A stretch of 33,121 nt of DNA from Alphaproteobacteria bacterium (GTDB taxonomy: Bacteria > Pseudomonadota > Alphaproteobacteria > Rickettsiales > UBA3002): contig JAUIBB010000005.1 in assembly GCA_030427685.1 (NCBI GenBank), positions 1 through 33,121 of the forward strand. The letters run 5' to 3'. Below, in pieces: positions 26,959 to 33,121 of this stretch; within the stretch, counting starts at the first letter, position 1, and the number at the start of each line of letters is the position of its first letter. Below the pieces are notes generated by a model, which saw only the letters and a program-made list of their open reading frames with translations, had not been told where the DNA came from and searched no databases. The position numbers and the translations under genes were made by a program.

Positions 26959-28695
26959 TTAGGTACCTAGCATTTTTCGTAGCAGTGGGTGGTACCAAAG
27001 CGACTGCTTTTGTGCTGCGGAGAGTTGTGCATGGGTCAGGGATTCAGGCAGCAGCTCTTCAGTGTAGTGGAAGCGGCTCGATAGCAGGTCAAGTTCGCGC
27101 AGAATGCTGTTCATGACATCGTCGCCAATTGTGTAATTCCGGCGCATGGCAATAAGGGTTTCACGCTCACGGCGCAAGACTTCTGCCCATAGGCGGTTTT
27201 CCGATTGGATCAGCGGATGACTCATCAGCTCGGGCGAGTGGTCGGGGTGAATCGGTGTGTTGGGGCCATCGCCCAGCGATTCCAGCCGCTCAGTGTAGTG
27301 CTCACGAATGCGCATCAAGGCAGGCAGATGTACGGATTGTGTTTGCTCCAGTTCCTCCAGCCGGGCGAGGGCTTGCTGCGCACTGGTAACGCGGGCTTTC
27401 CACTCTTCTTTCATACGCCGTGGCTCGAAGGAAAGCTGAAGCGTCCGCGTGAGCCACGGCAGGCTTAATCCTTGTAGGAGCAGGGTAAAGATAATGACAC
27501 TGGTGCCAAGGAAGATAATCAGGTCGCGCTGTGGGAAGGGTTCACCATTGGCCAGCGTGACGGGCAGAGCAAAGGCCAATGCCAGCGTTACCACGCCGCG
27601 CATGCCCGTCCACGAAACGACAAAAACATTTTGCCATGCCGGGTAATAATCGCGCCGCAAATGTGCGGGCATAAAGCGGCGCAGCCCATACGCCATGAGG
27701 AAAACCCAGAGGAAGCGAATCGCGACGCTGGCAGTACAGACTGCCAAGGCCATGACGAGAAGGAACGGGTGGTTCAGCACATCGAGGCGCTGGATCAGGT
27801 CTGGCAGTTGTAGGCCGATAATGAGGAAGGCCAGCGAGTTCAGGAAGAAGACCATCATGTGCCAGATGGCTTCCATCGACAGTCGCATACGCGGGGTAAA
27901 GAGGTTTGGCGCATGCCAGCCAACCATCAGCCCGGCGCTGACCACGGCCAGAACGCCAGACATGCCACACAATTCTGCAAGGATGTACGCCGCATAAGGC
28001 GGCAGGAAGGTGGCGAGGATCTCGACTGATGGATCAACAAGATAGCGGAACATGCGAATAAACAGGAAGGCAATAATCAGCCCGATGCCAAGGCCACCAG
28101 CCGCTTTCCAGAAGAAGAGAGCGGTGGCGTCGATAACCGAGAATCCGCCAATCATCATCGCAAGAAGGGCAAATTTATAGAGCACAATACCCGTCGCATC
28201 ATTGACGAGGCTTTCGCCTTCGAGGATGCTTTTGATGCGTTTGGGAATAATGACGTTGCGCAGTGCGGCCGTAGCGGCAGCAGCATCCGGTGGCGAGACA
28301 ATCGCACCGAGTACGAAGCCCAATGCCCAGGTCGCGCCGGGGATCAGCCATACCGCAACGGCGGCGACGCTGATAGAGGTCATCATCACCAGACCAATCG
28401 CCAGCAGGAGGATCTGTTGCAGGTTATCGCGAAAATCGCGGAAAGAGGTGAAAATCGCTGCTTCCATCAGGATTGGCGGTAGGAAAATCAGCAGCATATA
28501 TTCTGGGCTGATGGTCACCTGCGGCATATCTGGCAACAGGACGGGCATTACCAACCCGCCCAGCAGGAACGCAATTGGTGGCGCAACGCGCAACCGGTGC
28601 GCGAGCAAGGCGCAGACGCAAATGGCAGTTAGAAGAATCAGGAGTTGAGTTGGATGCATGCCGCTAAGGTAAAGCAGAGAGGGTAGGGATGGCAA
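26959..28695 (-). CDS. Na+/H+ antiporter (CPA1/NhaP-type)
   Basis: GLVMPVLLPDMPQVTISPEYMLLIFLPPILMEAAIFTSFRDFRDNL, GAIVSPPDAAAATAAL, ILEGESLVNDATGIVLYKFAL, SWTGMRGVVTLALAFALP. Confidence 0.94.
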   Translation of the reverse strand: MPSLPSLLYLSGMHPTQLLILLTAICVCALLAHRLRVAPPIAFLLGGLVMPVLLPDMPQVTISPEYMLLIFLPPILMEAAIFTSFRDFRDNLQQILLLAIGLVMMTSISVAAVAVWLIPGATWALGFVLGAIVSPPDAAAATAALRNVIIPKRIKSILEGESLVNDATGIVLYKFALLAMMIGGFSVIDATALFFWKAAGGLGIGLIIAFLFIRMFRYLVDPSVEILATFLPPYAAYILAELCGMSGVLAVVSAGLMVGWHAPNLFTPRMRLSMEAIWHMMVFFLNSLAFLIIGLQLPDLIQRLDVLNHPFLLVMALAVCTASVAIRFLWVFLMAYGLRRFMPAHLRRDYYPAWQNVFVVSWTGMRGVVTLALAFALPVTLANGEPFPQRDLIIFLGTSVIIFTLLLQGLSLPWLTRTLQLSFEPRRMKEEWKARVTSAQQALARLEELEQTQSVHLPALMRIREHYTERLESLGDGPNTPIHPDHSPELMSHPLIQSENRLWAEVLRRERETLIAMRRNYTIGDDVMNSILRELDLLSSRFHYTEELLPESLTHAQLSAAQKQSLWYHPLLRKMLGT

Positions 28696-28711
28696 GGCAG
28701 ATCAAGCATGC

Positions 28712-30919
28712 TCAGGCCGGTTCGACATATTCTGCGAGTATTTTTTTTACGCCGGCATGTTTGAAGGCGATTTGCAAATGGTCGCCTTCAATGTTCAGGA
28801 TCACCCCATTGCCAAACTTCTGGTGGAATACGCGCATACCTTTGCTCAAACCATTGGAGGCCGCTGGTGCCACTGTTTCGACACGGGTCTGCAGGATGGA
28901 CTCTACTTCGCGCTGGAACAGGCTGGGGCCATTGCTGCGGCTGGCATAAGGGCCGCCATCCAGAAACTCCAGCGTCTCTGTCGGAATTTCTTCGATAAAG
29001 CGTGAGGGGCTTGAAGATTGCCACTGATTATAAATACGCCGGTTGGCCGCATGGGTGATGGTCAGGTGGCGCCGTGCACGTGTAATGCCCACATAAGCGA
29101 GCCGGCGCTCTTCTTCCAGCCCGGCAGTGCCTAACTCATCAAGGGTTCGTTGCGACGGGAAAATCCCTTCCTCCCATCCGGCAAGGAAGACGCAGTCAAA
29201 CTCCAGTCCTTTGGCCGCATGCAGGCTCATGATGTTGACCATATCGCCTTGCTCTTGCGTGGCGCTATCAGTGACAAGGCCGACATGCTCAAGGAACTCA
29301 GCGACGCTTGGGAAGTCGCCCAGTGCCCGGATCAACTCGCGCAGGTTATCGAGTCGTCCCGCAGCCTCTGGCGAGCTATCTGCCTGCCACATCGCCCGGT
29401 AGCCAGATTCTTCGAGCAGTAAGTCAGCCAACTCTGCGAGTGACAGGTCGCCAAGCTTGCCACGCCACGTATCGAACTGGGCGATGAGTTTCTGTAGGGT
29501 GGCACCGGTTTTTCCTTTTAGCTCTCCCGTTGAGAGCAGGTGCTCGACCGCCGCATAGAGCGAGCTGTTGCGGCTGCGTGCGCTGATATGGAGTTGCTCC
29601 AGCGTTGCCTTGCCGATGCCGCGCTTAGGTGTGTTGACGATCCGCTCAAATGCGAGGTCGTCATGCGGTTGCGAGACGACGCGCAGATAAGCGATGGTAT
29701 CGCGTACTTCCATCCGTTCGTAAAAGCGCAAGCCACCCACGACTTTGTAGGGGATGGCCAGTGTCAGGAAGCGCTCCTCAAAACTGCGGGTCTGGAATCC
29801 GGCGCGCACCAGTACGGCGATCTCCTTAAGGGCAATGCCATTGCGTTGGAATGATTCAATTTCCTCACCGATGAAGCGCGCCTCTTCGTTGTCATCCCAA
29901 ACCGATTTAATGCGCACTGGCGCACCGTCAGAGGCTTCGGTCCAAAGGGTTTTGCCGAGGCGGGTTTCGTTATTGGCAATCAGTCCGGATGCCGCAGCAA
30001 GGATGGCCGAGGTGGAGCGGTAATTGCGCTCCAGTCGGATGGTTTTTGCCCCCGGATAATCCTGCTCGAATTTGAGGATGTTGCCGACTTCTGCCCCCCG
30101 CCAGCCATAAATCGACTGATCGTCATCGCCGACGCAACAGAGGTTTTTATGGTACGCCGCAAGCAGTCGTAGCCAGAGATACTGCGCGACGTTGGTATCC
30201 TGATACTCATCGACAAGGATGTATTTAAACCGCTCGGCATACTGACGCAGCACGTCCGGGTGCGATTGGAAGATTACCAGCATGTGCAGCAGCAGATCAC
30301 CAAAGTCTGTACAGTTAAGTGCCTTCAGTCGGGCCTGATAGGCGGGGTAAATTTTAGCCGCCACCTGCGGCAGTGTATAATTTCCGGCAGCTTCGGGAAT
30401 TTTATCAGGCGTAAGGCCGCGATCTTTCCAGCTCTGGATGACGTTCTGCACCGCGCGCGTCGGGAACTTCGTGTGGTCGATATTATTGTCGGCAAGCAGT
30501 GCTTTGATCAGGCGCTGCTGATCGTCATCATCAAGAATTGTGAATTGCGGCGTCAGGCCAACCAGCTCGGCATGGCGGCGCAGCATTTTAGCGCAGATCG
30601 AGTGAAAGGTACCCAGCCATAAGGAGGCCGCTTCCTGTGGGGCGGCGGCCTCGCCAAACAGCAGGTGCGAAACGCGCATCCGCATTTCGGCAGCCGCTTT
30701 ATTGGTAAAGGTAACGGAGAGTACCTGCCCGGGGAAGGCTCGCTTGCTATGGATGAGATGCCCAATGCGTGTCGTGAGTACCTTCGTTTTTCCCGTCCCC
30801 GCGCCTGAGAGCACTAGCAGGGGGCCCTCGGTCGAGAGTACGGCATCGCGCTGCTCTGGGTTGAGGGCGGCGAGATAGTCGGGCATGGGTTCAGTCGGCG
30901 CGTTTGGGGCGATGTGCAT
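28712..30919 (-). CDS. UvrD/PcrA-type superfamily 1 DNA helicase
   Basis: LNPEQRDAVLSTEGPLLVLSGAGTGKTKVLTTRIGHLI, ILVDEYQDTNVAQYLWLRLLA, VGDDDQSIYGWRGAEVGNIL, LERNYRST, NIMSLHAAKGLEFDCVFLAGWEEGIFPSQR, EERRLAYVGITRAR. Confidence 0.96.
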   Translation of the reverse strand: MHIAPNAPTEPMPDYLAALNPEQRDAVLSTEGPLLVLSGAGTGKTKVLTTRIGHLIHSKRAFPGQVLSVTFTNKAAAEMRMRVSHLLFGEAAAPQEAASLWLGTFHSICAKMLRRHAELVGLTPQFTILDDDDQQRLIKALLADNNIDHTKFPTRAVQNVIQSWKDRGLTPDKIPEAAGNYTLPQVAAKIYPAYQARLKALNCTDFGDLLLHMLVIFQSHPDVLRQYAERFKYILVDEYQDTNVAQYLWLRLLAAYHKNLCCVGDDDQSIYGWRGAEVGNILKFEQDYPGAKTIRLERNYRSTSAILAAASGLIANNETRLGKTLWTEASDGAPVRIKSVWDDNEEARFIGEEIESFQRNGIALKEIAVLVRAGFQTRSFEERFLTLAIPYKVVGGLRFYERMEVRDTIAYLRVVSQPHDDLAFERIVNTPKRGIGKATLEQLHISARSRNSSLYAAVEHLLSTGELKGKTGATLQKLIAQFDTWRGKLGDLSLAELADLLLEESGYRAMWQADSSPEAAGRLDNLRELIRALGDFPSVAEFLEHVGLVTDSATQEQGDMVNIMSLHAAKGLEFDCVFLAGWEEGIFPSQRTLDELGTAGLEEERRLAYVGITRARRHLTITHAANRRIYNQWQSSSPSRFIEEIPTETLEFLDGGPYASRSNGPSLFQREVESILQTRVETVAPAASNGLSKGMRVFHQKFGNGVILNIEGDHLQIAFKHAGVKKILAEYVEPA

Positions 30920-30933
30920 AATCTATCTGTATC

Positions 30934-30961
30934 GGGTGACCCCGGACTTGATCCTGGCCCC
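30934..30961. repeat. Degenerate dispersed palindromic repeat-like element (GGGTGACCCCGGACTTGATCCTGG)
   Basis: gggtgaccccggacttgatcctggcccc resembles the (T)CACCCCGGACTTGATCCGGGG-type intergenic repeats common in alphaproteobacteria. CCCGGA/TCCTGG arms surround CTTGA. Confidence 0.55.
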
Positions 30962-31057
30962 GTCTCCGTTCATAAAGGGTAAGTGCTGGTTCCCCAGCGG
31001 GGTTGTTGAATGCCATGACTCTAGCCCTCTCTCACCGATTCGCAAGGAAAGACCGCT

Positions 31058-31558
31058 TTGTCCACATCCTCTTCCAATCCTCTGATCCGTGATGCACAGT
31101 CGCAGGATGTCATTGCCATCGCCGGGTTGCTGACGCAGCTCAACCGTGCCGAAGGCAGCACAACGATAACGGATGCCAACCTGTTGGCCAAAGGCCTGTT
31201 CGGTGAAGGGCGTGAGGTCAACCTGCGAGCATTGGTTGCAGAGCAGGGCGGTGAAGTGATCGCGGCAGTGCTGTATTACCGCGGGTATGATGTCCTGACG
31301 GCAGTGCACGGATACCATCTTGCCGATTTTGTCGTCGAAGAATCCGTTCGCCGCCGCGGTGTTGGTAAGCAGCTGTTTGCGGCATTGGCAGAGCAGAATC
31401 TCCGTGAAGGTGGCCACTGGGTTTCGCTTACCGTGTTAAGCAGTAATGAACGTGCGCGCAGCTTCTATAATGCATTAGGCATGACGCATGTGCCGGTCGA
31501 TTTTTTTGCCATAGGTGAGCGGGGGTTGCGTTCTGTTCAGGCACTGTTGCAGAAGTAA
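31058..31558 (+). CDS. GNAT family N-acetyltransferase
   Basis: LIRDAQSQDVIAIAGLLTQL, YHLADFVVEESVRRRGVGKQLFAALAEQ (acetyl-CoA loop), SSNERARSFYNALGM. The start is TTG. Confidence 0.88.
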   Translation: MSTSSSNPLIRDAQSQDVIAIAGLLTQLNRAEGSTTITDANLLAKGLFGEGREVNLRALVAEQGGEVIAAVLYYRGYDVLTAVHGYHLADFVVEESVRRRGVGKQLFAALAEQNLREGGHWVSLTVLSSNERARSFYNALGMTHVPVDFFAIGERGLRSVQALLQK

Positions 31559-31627
31559 CGCTTGCGAGCGCATTGGCGTTTGCTACAGATGGTGCTCCTC
31601 TATGAAATGGATTGGTTGTTTTTCCGC

Positions 31628-33091
31628 ATGCTGATGCGCATTTTTACACTCCTAATGCTTTGTATTTTTACGGTGACGCTTGCTGCCCCGGATGCAGATG
31701 CCGCGCGCCATCGGAGCCGTAGCCGAAAGGCGCGAACCACCCATACGGGCATCAAAGATCCTCGCTATGCAGCGCTGATCCTGAATCCACAAACCGGTGA
31801 AATTTATCATCAGGCACATGCGAACGCGCGCCGGTATCCGGCATCGCTGACGAAAATGATGACGCTCTACCTGCTGTTTGAAGCGCTGGATAAGCACAAA
31901 GTATCGCTTGATACACGTATGGATGTTTCAAAATATGCGGCCTCCATGCCGCAGACGAATCTTTCACTTTCTTACGGTGATCGTATCCCTGTTGAAACGG
32001 CCATCAAAGCATTGGTGGTGCGTTCGGCAAACGATGTCGCTGTTGTTGTGGCTGAAGAGCTAGGCGGCGATGTGCATCATTTCGCTGAAATGATGACTGA
32101 TAAAGCGCGTGCACTTGGCATGCGCCATACGGTTTTCAAAAATCCTAATGGCCTGCCGGACAGCAACCAATACACCACCGCCAGCGATATGGCGCGGCTA
32201 GGGATTGCGCTCAAGCGTGACTTCCCACGCTATTACCCTTATTTCGCAACGCGCCAGTTCAGCTGGAGTGGTTCAACTTATTACACGCATAACCGTGTGA
32301 TGCTACGTTATGCTGGCAGCGACGGGATTAAGACCGGCTATATCGCTGCTTCTGGCTTTAACCTTGTTACCTCGGTCACCCGTGGTGGACGGCCTCTGGT
32401 AGGGGTAGTGATGGGAGGTGGTTCCGGCAAATGGCGCGATGACCGGATGATCCGCCTGCTGGATTCCAGCTATAAGATTGTAGCCTCGCGCGGGGCCTCA
32501 CGTGGCCGTACGCATCCTGAAAACCTGCCCTTGGCACCGGATGGGAAACGCAGCGGCACTACCGCGCAAGCTGAAGACCAGACCGATATTGCCGATGCCT
32601 CATCTGCTGAGGATGAGGGGAGTGCTGAGGCTGTTGCGGCTTCGGCGGAAGAGGAGGCCGTGTCAGCACCTGAAGCTAAGCCTACCGTTGCGGCGCGGCG
32701 CCATAACAGCATCGACATCCGGATTATCACGCATGATCGCACGAAGGATGCAGACGATAAGCAAGCCGCCGCCACACCGCCGCGTGCTGTGGACTCACCT
32801 TTTGTCACACTGTCTGAGGGAGCGCCCGTCAATGCAGAGGTGGAGTGGGGTATCCAGGTGGGAGCCTTCTCGAAAAAACACACTGCGCAGCGTGCGGCAG
32901 TTCAGGCCATGCACACGGCCAAGACAGCACTGGCCGGTGCAGGAATTGCTATCGCCGGGGCCGATATTGGTGATGCGACGTCGATCTATCGTGCACGGCT
33001 GGTACATCTTTCCGAGTCGCAAGCCAAAGATGCCTGTGAGCAGCTAATTGCGACCAACATGCCGTGCTTTATCTTCAAGGCCGGAAAATAA
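31628..33091 (+). CDS. D-alanyl-D-alanine carboxypeptidase (S11) with C-terminal SPOR domain
   Basis: RYPASLTKMMTLYLLFEAL (SxxK), VRSANDVAVVVAEELGG (SxN), SDGIKTGYIAASGFNLVTS (KTG), and C-terminal WGIQVGAFSKKHTAQRAAVQAM...YRARLVHLSESQAKDACEQLIATNMPCFI. Signal-peptide start at MLMRIFTLLMLCIF; the ORF track start is 31562. Confidence 0.92.
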   Translation: MLMRIFTLLMLCIFTVTLAAPDADAARHRSRSRKARTTHTGIKDPRYAALILNPQTGEIYHQAHANARRYPASLTKMMTLYLLFEALDKHKVSLDTRMDVSKYAASMPQTNLSLSYGDRIPVETAIKALVVRSANDVAVVVAEELGGDVHHFAEMMTDKARALGMRHTVFKNPNGLPDSNQYTTASDMARLGIALKRDFPRYYPYFATRQFSWSGSTYYTHNRVMLRYAGSDGIKTGYIAASGFNLVTSVTRGGRPLVGVVMGGGSGKWRDDRMIRLLDSSYKIVASRGASRGRTHPENLPLAPDGKRSGTTAQAEDQTDIADASSAEDEGSAEAVAASAEEEAVSAPEAKPTVAARRHNSIDIRIITHDRTKDADDKQAAATPPRAVDSPFVTLSEGAPVNAEVEWGIQVGAFSKKHTAQRAAVQAMHTAKTALAGAGIAIAGADIGDATSIYRARLVHLSESQAKDACEQLIATNMPCFIFKAGK

Positions 33092-33121
33092 CCTATTCAT
33101 TCCAGCCTATTAATGTGTTAT

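Noticed and set aside
28740-28747. T8 homopolymer (A8 on the coding strand) near the uvrD 3' end
   Set aside because: Encodes the Lys-Lys-Ile near the C-terminus in frame; no sign of recoding or an alternative product.
30923-31417. Minus-strand ORF opposite the GNAT gene
   Set aside because: Overlaps the well-supported GNAT ORF and the intergenic repeat; no recognisable protein features.
1-33121. CRISPR arrays, tRNA/rRNA genes, transposases, phage genes, toxin-antitoxin pairs
   Set aside because: Looked for by eye and found no supporting signal; the window is dominated by housekeeping genes.

Overview
This 33.1-kb window looks like an ordinary chromosomal segment of an alphaproteobacterium. 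The supporting evidence is the RNase E architecture, the rne-amiC-mrcA-prfB order, the purA-hisZ neighbourhood and a Mg-type HemB. It is gene-dense and mostly housekeeping: rne (partial), amidase, PBP1A, prfB, mnmA, purA, hisZ, an MCP, a GT2 plus an STT3-like membrane glycosyltransferase pair, a family-5-like uracil-DNA glycosylase, trpS, hemB, an orphan BMP lipoprotein, M24 aminopeptidase, Na+/H+ antiporter, UvrD/PcrA helicase, GNAT, and a D,D-carboxypeptidase with a SPOR domain. I saw no CRISPR array, tRNA/rRNA gene, transposase or prophage. The strongest points for a second look are: (1) a canonical RF2 programmed +1 frameshift site in prfB (CTT TGA C) that the ORF track misses, which moves the real start to 6620; (2) a probable membrane tail-anchored pseudokinase (degenerate HRD and DFG) in a two-gene unit with a small membrane protein; (3) an uncharacterised 477-aa membrane-like protein upstream of hemB, in a GC-richer patch; (4) a hypothetical protein built from two diverged copies of a ~78-aa unit; (5) a hairpin with A/T tracts on both sides in the long rne leader; (6) a degenerate palindromic repeat next to uvrD. 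No wholly new multi-gene system is demonstrable from sequence alone. The pseudokinase pair and the orphan upstream of hemB are the best candidates for undescribed biology.
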